IMG/VR virus record: IMGVR_UViG_3300036795_000108
Span: 23,222 to 87,221 of that record
Length of the DNA stretch: 64,000 bases
Source: a virus
Direction: 5' to 3' (one strand)
Each line of letters opens with the position of its first letter. Position 1 is the stretch's first letter. Under the pieces are notes generated by a model, which was not told where the DNA came from, did no database searches, and worked only from the letters and a program-made list of their open reading frames with translations. This document shows, piece after piece, positions 1-8,285 of the stretch. Made by a program: the position numbers and the translations under genes.

Positions 1-297
1 CGCGCGACGCTAGGCTGCCCCGCGCCCATCCGCTCTCGTGCTGCTGGAATAGATGCCCGACAAACCCGCCGCCGAGAAGCTGAAAGCTGCCGACGTACGC
101 GCGACCATCATCCGGGACCGGATGGCCGGTCCCATGAACATGAACCGCCGCACCACAGACGCCTCCCCCGGATCGACCAGCACCCACATGAACGGCTCGT
201 CATGCTGCACATCCACGCACAGGACGCGCGCACCACCAGGCATCGCCACCTCGAAGGTGTCAGCCGCCTCGACCGCGTACTTCCAGATCGCGTTCAT
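1..297 (-). pseudogene. DUF7352-like small phage protein, frameshifted and cut by the window edge
   Basis: The reading frame from ATG 297 gives MNAIWKYAVEAADTFEVAMP and then a VQHDEPFMWVLVDPG stretch, which resembles the DUF7352 family of small phage proteins (family recalled, not searched). After RRFMFMG at about position 131 the frame turns into a poor Arg/Met/Ser-rich sequence. In the neighbouring frame the expected continuation is present: GHPVPDDGRAYVGSFQLLGG, open to the window edge. One missing base near 130-132 would restore the whole protein. The start is set by an ATGA overlap with the gene ending at 294. This is either a real frameshift or a sequencing/assembly error. Confidence 0.6.
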
Positions 298-458
298 GAG
301 ACGAGCAGGACGATGCCGTAACACGCGCCCGCGACCAGCAGCAGGTAAACCACCACACCCACCGCAAGCGCCACGTCCAGCCCGCGGTCACCAGCCCCAT
401 CCATGTCCTCCAGGTAGCGCCGGCGCATCTCCTCGGCATAACGAATCGGATCAGTCAC
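294..458 (-). CDS. small single-pass membrane protein
   Basis: A 54-aa frame starting at GTG 458, which overlaps the stop of the upstream nuclease gene (GTGA), with GGAGAG just upstream. A charged N-terminus (about 25 residues, Arg/Glu/Asp-rich) is followed by one hydrophobic segment (VALAVGVVVYLLLVAGACYG). Its stop overlaps the start of the next gene as ATGA, so it lies in a coupled chain. Function unknown; an N-in membrane anchor is the only inference. Confidence 0.6.
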   Translation of the reverse strand: MTDPIRYAEEMRRRYLEDMDGAGDRGLDVALAVGVVVYLLLVAGACYGIVLLVS

Positions 459-1576
459 AACACACTCTCCTCAGCTAGTACGCCAGCATCCCTCGCGGCC
501 CGCTCCAACAACTCGTCAAACGGAGACGGATCCGCAGACTCCGGCTCAAACAAGCCGAAGGTCCGTTTACCGTCGAGCTTCACATCCCAGCCGACCATCC
601 GGCGGCCACGCGAATGCGGAACCTCGATAGGACCAAACTCAGACACCCAGCCCTTCAGGAACGGAGCACGCTCCTCCCGGATACGACCGGCCACGATCCA
701 CTCCTGAGCAAGCCTCCGTGCCTCATTAGGGTCAGCAGGGATCCCAACCTGATCGCGGATGGGACAATCGCGCGGACGTGAGCACAGCGCGCAGTGCGGA
801 CCAGCGCTCGCGATCCACCGTGGGGAATCCTCGCCTTCCGTTACGGCTTGGTGCAACAGCGACACCTGCGCGGAGACGACATCCCGCAAACGCTCGATCT
901 GCTCCCTAGTGATCCACACCTCGCGAGCTTCGCCCCAGAACACGTGCCATTCGCGAAACCAAAAGCGGTGGATGAACGGGTAGTTATCAAAGACCAGCAG
1001 GGCGTAGATGACACTTTGTGTCCAGCCCAGCTCCGTCATCCCCCTACCGTCCTCCTTGGCCGCCTCCTCGTCGCGTGGTTGTTTCGGGCGGGCATAACCG
1101 GTCTTCGCGTCGATAGACCCAGCCGTCAGCCCATCGGGATCAGCAAAGAGCGTGTCAAGCTGCCCTGAGATCCTCACCGCCTCCCCATTGTCGAGGGTGA
1201 TCTCAGAGTAGAGCCGAATCTCGGTATCCACGATCTGCTCGATGGATAACTCCATGCCGGCGCACCACTTCACGACGAGGATGCGCAGGCGCGTCATTCC
1301 GCGCATCGTGACCGGAACTACCTCATCTGACGGGATGTCGCGCTGGGCGATCACGTCCACTAACCGCTCTAGGCCTTGCTCGACCGACATCGTGCGTTCA
1401 GCATGCACGCGCATCTCGGTGATCGTAAGATGCTTCCAGCGGTGAAACAGTGTGCCGACTGCGGCGAACTCGCTAGGCGTCCGCCGCCGATCCGTCATCG
1501 CGAACAGCGCCCGTAAAGCACAAGAGTCGAACGTCGCGATGATACTCTGCCGATAGTAGGGCGGAGCGGTAAGCAT
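455..1576 (-). CDS. Cas4/AddB-like PD-(D/E)XK exonuclease with Fe-S cysteine cluster
   Basis: The 373-aa protein (start chosen at the TAATG overlap with the upstream gene, shorter than the longest frame) carries the RecB/Cas4 nuclease layout: GTLFHRW (H45), GQLDTLF (D141), SIDAKTGY (D156, K158) and the QSVIYALL motif (Q187). One cysteine near the N-terminus (C19, FDSCALR) plus C262, C265 and C271 in HCALCSRPRDCP form the AddB/Cas4 four-Cys arrangement expected to bind an Fe-S cluster. The RecT-like annealing protein is four genes upstream. Phage pairs of this kind act in 5' end resection followed by single-strand annealing recombination. Family assignment is strong; the pairing is inferred. 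Confidence 0.85.
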   Translation of the reverse strand: MLTAPPYYRQSIIATFDSCALRALFAMTDRRRTPSEFAAVGTLFHRWKHLTITEMRVHAERTMSVEQGLERLVDVIAQRDIPSDEVVPVTMRGMTRLRILVVKWCAGMELSIEQIVDTEIRLYSEITLDNGEAVRISGQLDTLFADPDGLTAGSIDAKTGYARPKQPRDEEAAKEDGRGMTELGWTQSVIYALLVFDNYPFIHRFWFREWHVFWGEAREVWITREQIERLRDVVSAQVSLLHQAVTEGEDSPRWIASAGPHCALCSRPRDCPIRDQVGIPADPNEARRLAQEWIVAGRIREERAPFLKGWVSEFGPIEVPHSRGRRMVGWDVKLDGKRTFGLFEPESADPSPFDELLERAARDAGVLAEESVL

Positions 1577-2466
1577 TAGCGCCTGAACTCGAACGCGCGT
1601 TGCTTGACGACCAGCGGCTTGTCCTTCGGTCCCTTGACGGAATCGGGGATCCATATAGGTAAATGTCGATTCTGACTCGGATACCACTGATTCCGCCAAT
1701 GGGCCCGGGAGATCCACCTATGAGTCCAATTGACGTTTCGCCTGTCATCCGTGTCCGCGTAGATCTTGCGTCGCAAAACCATGACGATGACGGTCTTGAC
1801 CTGTCGGGCTTTGGCACGCCGTCGAACCGGCCGGCTGACATCTCCCTTGTTCAAAACGAACAGGCGTTGCTGGGCGAGAAACCAGAAGGAGACAAGCAGC
1901 TTCGCGATCGGGAACTGGTAGCTGGCCACACTCCCGTCGCCGGGAAACGCGACCTCTGATACAAGCGGCGCGAGCGTCCCGAATGCGTCCGAGTAGCCGA
2001 TCACAACGGCGAGGTTTGAGTCGGGCCTCTTGACCGTCACCCACGCGAACGCGACCAGTGAAGCATCCTCCCAGAAGTTAGGGATCGACTCGGCTAGCCA
2101 GACAAACCCGTTGGGGATCAGCAGATCGCTTTCTCGTAGCTCGAAAGGGTCCATAGGATCGCGGAAGCCCGCTGCGATAATCGCCGAAACCTCCGCGGAG
2201 GCGTAAATGGCTTCGCAGTCGGACAGGCCCATCTTGGTCGCCGTATAGAGGGGAGGCATGTCCATCTCTGCAAACAGATCCGCCTTATCGGGCAGCAGCG
2301 TTGGGCCAATATGGGTCATGGCGGCCGAGATCGTCTTCGCCCAGTCATCTCCGCGTTGACTTCTGACGAACGCGATGGCGTCCGTCAGCTTGTCCATCGC
2401 GATCTCGTAGCCGCGATCCGTCGGCTGTCCGTAACCGTGGACTCCTGGTATACGCTTTTCCTGCAT
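1576..2466 (-). CDS. conserved hypothetical protein with C-terminal HWRNQWYP motif
   Basis: A 296-aa protein if started at ATG 2466, which has GAGG five bases upstream; a GTG at 2565 overlapping the previous stop is possible but the extra 33 residues look non-coding. The C-terminus contains HWRNQWYPSQNRHLPIWIPD followed by KGPKDKPL, a pattern I associate with uncharacterised actinobacterial and phage proteins. The middle is a mixed alpha/beta sequence without recognised motifs. It sits between a DNA-binding protein and the exonuclease. Function unknown. Confidence 0.6.
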   Translation of the reverse strand: MQEKRIPGVHGYGQPTDRGYEIAMDKLTDAIAFVRSQRGDDWAKTISAAMTHIGPTLLPDKADLFAEMDMPPLYTATKMGLSDCEAIYASAEVSAIIAAGFRDPMDPFELRESDLLIPNGFVWLAESIPNFWEDASLVAFAWVTVKRPDSNLAVVIGYSDAFGTLAPLVSEVAFPGDGSVASYQFPIAKLLVSFWFLAQQRLFVLNKGDVSRPVRRRAKARQVKTVIVMVLRRKIYADTDDRRNVNWTHRWISRAHWRNQWYPSQNRHLPIWIPDSVKGPKDKPLVVKQRAFEFRR

Positions 2467-2561
2467 CGGACCTCGATTCCGGTGTCGGCCCCGGAGCGTT
2501 CCTGCGCTGCCGGGGCATTCTTTACGGGCGTCTAATCCTACAGCCGATCCCGGCTCGCGGG

Positions 2562-2933
2562 TCACGCAGTCTCTTTCGCCCAGCGGTTCTGCTCGTCCTT
2601 GACCAGCCCCGTCCGGGGCATCACGCGGTACAGGTAGTTCGCCGTGATGCCGAGCTTCTGAGCGATCTCCGGGATCGTCAACGGCCCGTTCTGCTCGACC
2701 GCCCCTACGGCCTGCTGAAGCCGCGAGCCGCCCTTCTGAGACCCCGGAGGGCGCCCGCGACGACGACGAGTCGGGCGCGACTTGACGACGGTGTCCTCCA
2801 ACTTGGCTGTCGAGGCGGGCGGCTGGCCATTCTCGCCGAGCGCTCCGAGCGCGGCCCGCAGCTTCTCGGCCTGGACCTCATGAAAGACAAGGCCCTCCCG
2901 GATCTTCTCCGCCACTGCTTCTACGTGCTGCAT
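2562..2933 (-). CDS. HTH / AT-hook-like DNA-binding protein
   Basis: A 123-aa protein with AGGAGG five bases before ATG 2933 (a GTG one codon earlier is also open). The N-terminal half is helical, the middle is a basic AT-hook-like segment (RRRRGRPPG), and the C-terminal 50 residues contain a helix-turn-helix-like unit (LTIPEIAQKLGITANYLYRV). This fits a small transcriptional regulator or DNA-binding accessory of the recombination block. Target unknown. Confidence 0.6.
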   Translation of the reverse strand: MQHVEAVAEKIREGLVFHEVQAEKLRAALGALGENGQPPASTAKLEDTVVKSRPTRRRRGRPPGSQKGGSRLQQAVGAVEQNGPLTIPEIAQKLGITANYLYRVMPRTGLVKDEQNRWAKETA

Positions 2934-2954
2934 CACTTCCTCCTCTGGTTGACT

Positions 2955-3218
2955 CTAGGTAATCGGGGCGTCTACCGTCCGCGGAGTCAAGGCATCGAGC
3001 GCTTCTTGTAACTCGCGACGATGAAACCCCGGGACTACCTGCGCATGTTCGGCGAGAAGATGCTCAACCGCGTGGATAAGTTCGCTCATGGGCGCAACCG
3101 ACGCGACCTCGACATCCTCGCCGAGCGCCAATGACGGACCTCGTTTAGCGACGATGTCGAGTGGCATCAGCGACCGGGCGTCGGAGCCAGTGAGCACCCA
3201 ATGTCGTCGGTCAGGCAC
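2955..3218 (-). CDS. hypothetical protein
   Basis: An 87-aa protein beginning at GTG 3218, inside the last codons of the annealase gene, with GAGGA six bases upstream. The sequence is acidic and helical (SELIHAVEHLLAEHAQVV). No motif recognised. It lies between the RecT-like gene and the HTH gene and is probably co-translated with them. Confidence 0.5.
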   Translation of the reverse strand: MPDRRHWVLTGSDARSLMPLDIVAKRGPSLALGEDVEVASVAPMSELIHAVEHLLAEHAQVVPGFHRRELQEALDALTPRTVDAPIT

Positions 3219-4332
3219 CGCGTTCCTCCTCCGGGAGCTGGGAGCGCAGGTAGGCGATCTCCTCATCCATCTCCGCTACCTGCTCAAGCGTGACGCCTAA
3301 CGCGGTCTGCTTGTCCTCCAACTCCGCGATGCGAGCGCGCGCGACCTCCGGAGCGATCTCCACCCCGCCATCCCCGCCATCCCCGCCATCCTCCGGTACC
3401 ACCACCGCGTCGGTGACCAACTCCTCGCTCGCATCCTCAGCCCGGCGGTTTAGCTCCTCGGCCTGCCGAAGCCACACCTCGATCGCCGCGCCATCCTGGC
3501 CACCCAACGCCATCTGCGCCGCCGCTGGCGACAACGTGCCCGGACGCACCTCCTGAGCCCGATCGTAGATCGCCCGGAAGCGCTCACGGAACGCCTCGGG
3601 CAGATCATTCGTGATGCTGACGACCATCTCCTCGACCGTCTCCGCGCTCGGCGCCGGCCGCGACGGCTCATCGCTCCACGTCGGGATCTCGCCCTCGGTG
3701 TAGACCGCGATCCCGCCAGTCGCCTTCGGGCAGTACCACTTCACCCCATTCGACATCGCCCGGTTGAACTTCATGTTGCGGGGATAGGTGACGTGATTCG
3801 GGTCCGCCCCCTTGCTCGTCTTATCGAGCAGGTGAGCACGCCCGGCGTCCTCGTCATCGAAGCGCGACTCTCCCGCGTACTCCTCGCCCGGGCGCTGACG
3901 CGAGGGCTGGCAGTGATCGCAATGGCGCTCCTGCACTCCGGCGTTCGGGCAACCCTTGGCGTGACGCAGATAGCCGACCTCGTCGGGATCGGCGAACTCG
4001 GTGCGCTCGAAGAAGTGGATCTCGCACGCCGCGTTCGTATGCTCGACGATCGCGTAGCGGTAGTCGGGCAGCTCCTGTACGAACGTCGCCAGCAGGTTGG
4101 CACCCACAACCGGGTTGCCCTTGACCATGTAAATCCCGGTCATTGACTGCTGCGCCGTCAGCCCCAGGCTGCGACCCATCTGGATCTTCGTTACCGCCTG
4201 GTAGAAGTTGCGGACGTCCGGGAACATCCCCGACTCCGCGAAGCCCTTAGACAGGCGGATGTCGAAGTCGAGTTGCTTGTGGGGATTGAGGGTCGCTACC
4301 TCGCTGCCCGGCTTCTGTTCAGTCTCCGGCAT
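3211..4332 (-). CDS. RecT-like single-strand annealing protein
   Basis: A 373-aa protein started at ATG 4332, with GAGGAGCAGG directly upstream inside the previous gene. The core (about residues 25-110: MFPDVRNFYQAVTKIQMGRS, LGLTAQQSMTGIYMVKGNPV, VGANLLATFV) matches the phage RecT-type annealase pattern. A Cys/His cluster follows (C128, C138, H140, C141), which could bind zinc. The C-terminal third has a Gly/Asp repeat (GGDGGDGG) and an acidic coiled-coil-like tail. Expected to pair complementary strands with the Cas4-like exonuclease downstream. Subfamily uncertain. Confidence 0.75.
   Translation of the reverse strand: MPETEQKPGSEVATLNPHKQLDFDIRLSKGFAESGMFPDVRNFYQAVTKIQMGRSLGLTAQQSMTGIYMVKGNPVVGANLLATFVQELPDYRYAIVEHTNAACEIHFFERTEFADPDEVGYLRHAKGCPNAGVQERHCDHCQPSRQRPGEEYAGESRFDDEDAGRAHLLDKTSKGADPNHVTYPRNMKFNRAMSNGVKWYCPKATGGIAVYTEGEIPTWSDEPSRPAPSAETVEEMVVSITNDLPEAFRERFRAIYDRAQEVRPGTLSPAAAQMALGGQDGAAIEVWLRQAEELNRRAEDASEELVTDAVVVPEDGGDGGDGGVEIAPEVARARIAELEDKQTALGVTLEQVAEMDEEIAYLRSQLPEEERGA
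3363..3389. repeat. three perfect 9-bp tandem repeats
   Basis: CCCCGCCAT is repeated three times in a row inside the annealase gene and encodes the GGDGGDGG run. The unit is a multiple of three, so copy-number change would keep the frame. Confidence 0.8.
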
Positions 4333-4555
4333 CCTGCTCCTCTCCGTTGTACGGCTGCTCATGTCGATGTCTCATCCCTAACGCGAACTCGGCGTCGGCG
4401 CGGACGGAGAACGGACCGTCGATCAAACGCTCGTCCGGACCGACCGCGAAGAACACCCCGTCAGCCTCCTCCACATACGGCTGCGGGAGCGCCTCATAGT
4501 CCGGATGCTCGCGCAGATAGCGCGACGGAAACAGCATCCCTTCGACCATCGGCAT
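4319..4555 (-). CDS. hypothetical protein, first gene of the recombination operon
   Basis: A 78-aa protein starting MPMVEGMLFPSRYLREHPDY, with AGAGGTGG upstream of ATG 4555. It is acidic and contains no recognised motif. It lies 42 bp downstream of a conserved TATACT promoter-like motif and overlaps the start of the annealase, so it probably heads the early recombination operon. Confidence 0.6.
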   Translation of the reverse strand: MPMVEGMLFPSRYLREHPDYEALPQPYVEEADGVFFAVGPDERLIDGPFSVRADAEFALGMRHRHEQPYNGEEQDAGD

Positions 4556-4596
4556 GACGCCACCTCTTTCATAGGAACCTCTGCTCGGGAGCACAG

Positions 4597-4605
4597 AGTA
4601 TAACG
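4597..4605 (-). promoter_or_regulatory. recurrent CGTTATACT promoter-like motif (copy 1)
   Basis: Minus-strand CGTTATACTCTG, 42 bp before the start at 4555; TATACT resembles a sigma70 -10 box and TTCACA lies 16 bp upstream. One of five copies in the window. The 228-bp gap 4556-4783 is divergent: it also precedes the plus-strand glycosyltransferases, for which no clear promoter was seen. Confidence 0.6.
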
Positions 4606-4783
4606 CAGCGCCAAGAGGTGTGAAGATCGAGACGCCGGACCGCGATCTGTTTTCTCGCTCCGAAGATGGCCCAGAACGAGCCCGAACAAGAACGGCTGGG
4701 TGGCCGCTCCGCCTACGAAAGGACATCGCGGTCCGGCAGTCTCAATCGCCGGGGAGGATACACGCTCCCGTACGATCCCCCGC

Positions 4784-5548
4784 ATGGACAGCGATCCGCG
4801 ACTCGGATTCGTGATCGTCGACTGGAAGACCCCACGGCTCGCCGCGGCCTGCTCAGAGTCGATCCGGACGCTGCGCCCCCGCTCCGAGATCCTCACCGTC
4901 AACGCCGCCGGCGCGAGCCTCGGATACGCCCAAGCTCTCAACGCCGGGATCGGCGCGTTGTGCTCCGAGGCGGACGTCATCGTCTGCCTGAACGCCGACA
5001 CGCGGATGCTCGAAGCAGACGACGCGATCCTCGACCTGTTCGACCGCGACCCGGACCTCGCGATCATCGGCCCGCGGCAGATCAACGCCCGGCGCCAGAT
5101 CGTGCATGGCGGGATCGTTCAATGGCCCGACGGCACCCCCTGGGATCTGGACCTGAGGCACCGCTGCTGGCATCAGCTCGTCGACCAGCCGCACGTCGAC
5201 GCGCTTACCCGCATGACGTTCGAGGTCCCGACCGTCGCCGGCAGCGTCATCTACTGCCGGCGCCGTACCCTGAGCGCGCTCGGCGGCTGGCCGGAGTTCA
5301 GCCGCTACTACTACGAAGACACCGGCCTCTGCCTGCTGGCGCGCCACCACCAGCGCCGGGTCCTCTACACCGGCAGCGTCACCTGGGAGCACCTGCACGA
5401 GGGATCGCCGTTGCGTCGCAGCGTGCGGACGCACTTCATCACCAAGGCGACCGGCCAGTTCATCGCATGGAGCGCCGAGCAGGGCATCCCGCTCAACATC
5501 GAACCGGACGCGCAGAGAGTCCTCGCCCGGGATGCGGGAGTGCTGTGA
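4784..5548 (+). CDS. GT2-family glycosyltransferase
   Basis: A 254-aa protein read from ATG 4784 (MDSDPRLGFVIVDWKT). GT-A fold features: N-terminal VIVDW strand, NADTRM as the DXD-like metal motif near residue 75, a GGWPEFSRYYYEDTGLCLLA segment (acceptor/base region with ED), and WEHLHEGS near the end. The family transfers sugars from nucleotide-sugar donors. It is plus-strand, opposite to almost all other genes, and overlaps the next glycosyltransferase by GTGA. The ribosome site is weak. Substrate unknown: phage structural protein, host surface glycan or DNA are all possible. Confidence 0.8.
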   Translation: MDSDPRLGFVIVDWKTPRLAAACSESIRTLRPRSEILTVNAAGASLGYAQALNAGIGALCSEADVIVCLNADTRMLEADDAILDLFDRDPDLAIIGPRQINARRQIVHGGIVQWPDGTPWDLDLRHRCWHQLVDQPHVDALTRMTFEVPTVAGSVIYCRRRTLSALGGWPEFSRYYYEDTGLCLLARHHQRRVLYTGSVTWEHLHEGSPLRRSVRTHFITKATGQFIAWSAEQGIPLNIEPDAQRVLARDAGVL

Positions 5549-6324
5549 GCGTCGGCGCGGAGGGCCTGAACCTCGTCGCGTCCGTCATCGCGCGAGACGA
5601 GCTGGCGAGATATCAACCCGCGCTCGTCCACCACCTGAGCGGCTGGGTTGACGAGGTCAGGGTCCTCGATGACTGCAGCACCGACGGGACCTACCAGGCC
5701 CTCGAAGCGCTCGGGCCTAAGGTCCACGTCCAGCACATCCTCGGCGCGAGCGCGTGGGACATGTTCGGCGAAGGAGCCGCCCGGCAGCAGGCCCTCGAAT
5801 GGGCGATGCAAGCCCGCCCGACACACGTCCTCCACGTCGACGCCGACGAGGTCATCCCGGACGGCAAGCTGCTGCGCCGCGCGATCCTGCGCAACCCCGA
5901 CTGTGACGTGTTCACCCTGACGATGCGGGAGATCTGGAAGCGCGACGGGATCCCGTGGCAGGAACGCGTCGACGGGCAGTGGGGGCCGCGGGAATGCCCG
6001 ATCCTATGGCGGGTGCCCGACTCTGCGCGGCGGACCGGGGAGCTACCCGATGGCTACAACATCCGGCCGGTGAAGCTCGCCAGCGGCCGGGAACCAGAGA
6101 TCGTCGCGACGCTCGGCGCGTTCGGGGATGCGGTCCGCACCGGCGTGGACATTCTGCACTTGGGTTGGAGTGACCCGGCGGAGCGCCGGCCCCGGTATGA
6201 CCGGTACATGCAGATCGACGGGGGTGAGCATCACGCGTCCGAGCATCTGCTGTCCATCATCGAGCCGCCCGAGCTTGAGCCCTACCCGGCGCATCACGGC
6301 GTGCTGGGGTCTTCTACCTCATAG
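5545..6324 (+). CDS. GT2-family glycosyltransferase
   Basis: A 259-aa protein from GTG 5545 (GTGA overlap with the upstream glycosyltransferase). It opens with LVASVIARDE and contains the GT2 donor motif VLDDCSTDGTYQAL and the metal-binding HVDADEV, then QWGPRECPILWRV and HLGWSDPAERRPRYDRY towards the C-terminus, which resembles the pattern of glycosyl transferase 2-like/SPBc2-type enzymes. Its 3' end overlaps the convergent minus-strand gene by 31 bp. Likely works with its partner on one substrate; the substrate is not evident. Confidence 0.8.
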   Translation: MSVGAEGLNLVASVIARDELARYQPALVHHLSGWVDEVRVLDDCSTDGTYQALEALGPKVHVQHILGASAWDMFGEGAARQQALEWAMQARPTHVLHVDADEVIPDGKLLRRAILRNPDCDVFTLTMREIWKRDGIPWQERVDGQWGPRECPILWRVPDSARRTGELPDGYNIRPVKLASGREPEIVATLGAFGDAVRTGVDILHLGWSDPAERRPRYDRYMQIDGGEHHASEHLLSIIEPPELEPYPAHHGVLGSSTS

Positions 6325-6590
6325 GCCGCGCCGCGTGCGACATGCTCGCCGCCGGCTGGAAGTTGGGACTCTCCGACCTTGCGGTACGCCACCGTGTCGG
6401 CGACATCCTCGTCCGCCTGCCTCGCATCCCACATCGCGAGAGCCTCCCCGTCGACCCCTTGGAGGACCAGCAGGTGATCTGGCAAGGGCCACGCGCGTTC
6501 CTCGCTTGGGATGGAGATCGTCTTCCCCGCGAACGGGTCGTCTTGGAAGCGGAGCAGAAACCCGCGCGGATCCAAAGCAGTCATCGTCAT
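6294..6590 (-). CDS. hypothetical protein
   Basis: A 98-aa protein with AAAAGGA upstream of ATG 6590. The sequence has a short beta-rich stretch (FAGKTISIPSEE, HLLVLQGVDGEALAMWDA) and no recognised motif. It is the last gene of the run starting at 8238 and converges on the second glycosyltransferase. Confidence 0.5.
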   Translation of the reverse strand: MTMTALDPRGFLLRFQDDPFAGKTISIPSEERAWPLPDHLLVLQGVDGEALAMWDARQADEDVADTVAYRKVGESQLPAGGEHVARGAAYEVEDPSTP

Positions 6591-6592
6591 CG

Positions 6593-7408
6593 TTATTCCT
6601 TTTCTGTTTGTTGCTTCACACCGTTGACGTAGTCAAGGGCATGCTGGCCACTGCCGAAGTAGAAATCGCGCCAGCCATCCTCACTCCATCGCAGGCCCCC
6701 GATGCCCGTGCGGAGCGCGTCGACTGCCAAGTCCCACCGCTCCTGATCGCTGAGGTCGTACCAGACATCCCAGTCCCGCGCGTCGGGGTCGTCGCCCTCA
6801 ACGCGATCGGCAGGATCGCGGACGCCGATCAGCGGCGGTATCCACGTCTTGCCCTCGAACGCGACGTAGGCGTTCGGGAACGACTCGCAGACGCTGTAGC
6901 TGGTGACGACGATCTCGCCGGCGCGGAGCACGCGACACGCCTCGCGCCAGCCGGACGGGTAGTCGCCGTGGCCCTCGCGGAACACGCTGGTCTTGAACCC
7001 ATCCTCGATCAGGCCGGCGATGAACTCGCCGTCCTCGGGCTCGACGTAGCCGTGGATCTCGCACTGGCCGTGGACGCGGGCGGCGAGCGCCATAGGCGCC
7101 GAGCCGACGCGCAGACAGGTATTGAGAACTGTCGCGAAGATCTCCTCACCATCGGCAAAGTGCTGCGGCCCGCAGCTCTGGAGAAACATCTCGAACTCGT
7201 GGTCAATCTGGTTTCCCCAGCCGGAGTGCTGCTGGTGAGCAGTGTCGTGGATGTAGTGGTCTGACGGGACCAGCGCCACCTTCTCCTCGCTGCGGAGTAT
7301 CCCGAAGATCCCGGCCGCGAAGTGGTTGCAGAGCTGCCCCATGTAGGCGCGTTCAGTCCCGTAGACCTCGACAGTCTCGGTGGGGGTGTGGAAGTAGATC
7401 CGGCTCAT
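6593..7408 (-). CDS. conserved hypothetical phage protein
   Basis: A 271-aa protein starting MSRIYFHTPTETVEVYGTER at ATG 7408, overlapping the upstream stop (ATGA). It contains HYIHDTAHQQH and several Cys and His residues, then an acidic C-terminal part rich in Trp and Asp. It looks like a soluble enzyme-sized protein, but no catalytic motif can be named with confidence. Confidence 0.6.
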   Translation of the reverse strand: MSRIYFHTPTETVEVYGTERAYMGQLCNHFAAGIFGILRSEEKVALVPSDHYIHDTAHQQHSGWGNQIDHEFEMFLQSCGPQHFADGEEIFATVLNTCLRVGSAPMALAARVHGQCEIHGYVEPEDGEFIAGLIEDGFKTSVFREGHGDYPSGWREACRVLRAGEIVVTSYSVCESFPNAYVAFEGKTWIPPLIGVRDPADRVEGDDPDARDWDVWYDLSDQERWDLAVDALRTGIGGLRWSEDGWRDFYFGSGQHALDYVNGVKQQTEKE

Positions 7409-7554
7409 GAATTAGATGACGGCGGCGGCGACTTCTTCTCGTAGATCGGCACCCACGTCAACCCCGGTCCCGCAGGTGGCTGGCCGAACTTCGCAGGCCA
7501 CCACTTACCGGTCCCAACAAGCCGCCACCCCTTCAGATACCTGGGAGTGGTCAT
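7405..7554 (-). CDS. small hypothetical protein
   Basis: A 49-aa frame (MTTPRYLKGWRLVGTGKWWP) bracketed by ATGA overlaps on both sides, which is the main support. Trp- and Pro-rich; ends in a polar Ser/Asn tail. Function unknown. Confidence 0.55.
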   Translation of the reverse strand: MTTPRYLKGWRLVGTGKWWPAKFGQPPAGPGLTWVPIYEKKSPPPSSNS

Positions 7555-7796
7555 TGGCAACCGTGCGACTCGGCAAGTCGCGCTCGGGCGAACTCGCGGT
7601 TACGCTCACCCTCCAAGGCGTCGCGAGCAGGCTCCTCCGACTCGGCGGCCGCCAACACCTGCTCCGCGAGCATCAACGCCGCCTCGCGCTGATTGACCGG
7701 GGATCTGCTATTCAGCACCCGCTCGGCCAGCAGCGACCAGACCGACGGGATCAGGACACGCCCATCGCGTGTCACCTCCGGACGAAACGACTTCAT
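7551..7796 (-). CDS. small helical hypothetical protein
   Basis: An 81-aa protein, ATGA-overlapped on both sides. The sequence after residue 20 is a long amphipathic helix (LAERVLNSRSPVNQREAALM, LAEQVLAAAE). No motif recognised. Confidence 0.55.
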   Translation of the reverse strand: MKSFRPEVTRDGRVLIPSVWSLLAERVLNSRSPVNQREAALMLAEQVLAAAESEEPARDALEGERNREFARARLAESHGCQ

Positions 7797-8023
7797 AGTC
7801 CCATCTCCATCGGGTCGAGTTGGCAGGCGGTCGACGCGCAGTCGAACACCCCATGCGTCCGGCAGGGCGGGGTGCCTTGGTCATCGTAGGAGCACACCGA
7901 GCCGTCCGGGCAGATGATCGTGATGGAGCCGTCCGGGCTTGGGATGATCCGTAGGGACGCGCCTGTATAGGCCAGCGATGTCTCCTCGATCCGGGCGTCC
8001 TGCTCATGGGTCGTAAGGCTCAT
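7793..8023 (-). CDS. small Cys-containing hypothetical protein
   Basis: A 76-aa protein starting MSLTTHEQDARIEETSLAYT at ATG 8023 (TGATG overlap, AAGGAT upstream). A beta-rich core (ASLRIIPSPDGSITIICPDG) is followed by four cysteines (VCSYDD, PCRTHGVFDC, TACQ), possibly a small metal site. Function unknown. Confidence 0.55.
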   Translation of the reverse strand: MSLTTHEQDARIEETSLAYTGASLRIIPSPDGSITIICPDGSVCSYDDQGTPPCRTHGVFDCASTACQLDPMEMGL

Positions 8024-8238
8024 CAGGAATCCTTCGTCTGCGTTGGATACGCGCAGAAGTCGCCGGTCGGATCGACCCGCACATAGATCCCCGCGGCCGT
8101 GGACTCTCCGCAGTGGCAACACCGTCCGGTCGGGGGGGCGAGGATGCCTATTGGCTCGCGTCCGGGTTCGTTGATGAACTCGGGCCAGCACCTAGTGCAG
8201 AGAGGCTGCGTCCAGCTAAAGCGTTGCTCAGGGGCCAT
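8023..8238 (-). CDS. zinc-ribbon-like small protein
   Basis: A 71-aa protein at ATG 8238 with AGAGGA upstream. Two Cys pairs (CTRCWPEF and RCCHCGES) about 25 residues apart make a zinc ribbon likely. It is the first gene after the second copy of the TATACT motif and probably heads this operon. Role unknown. Confidence 0.6.
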   Translation of the reverse strand: MAPEQRFSWTQPLCTRCWPEFINEPGREPIGILAPPTGRCCHCGESTAAGIYVRVDPTGDFCAYPTQTKDS

Positions 8239-8285
8239 CAAATCCTCTTTTCGTAGGGGCGCCTGTTCGGGAAGCGCTCCGCCTA

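Noticed and set aside
4666-5544. First half of a long plus-strand frame (4666-6324), Arg/Pro-rich
   Set aside because: It is the shifted shadow of the first glycosyltransferase; only the part from GTG 5545 is supported.
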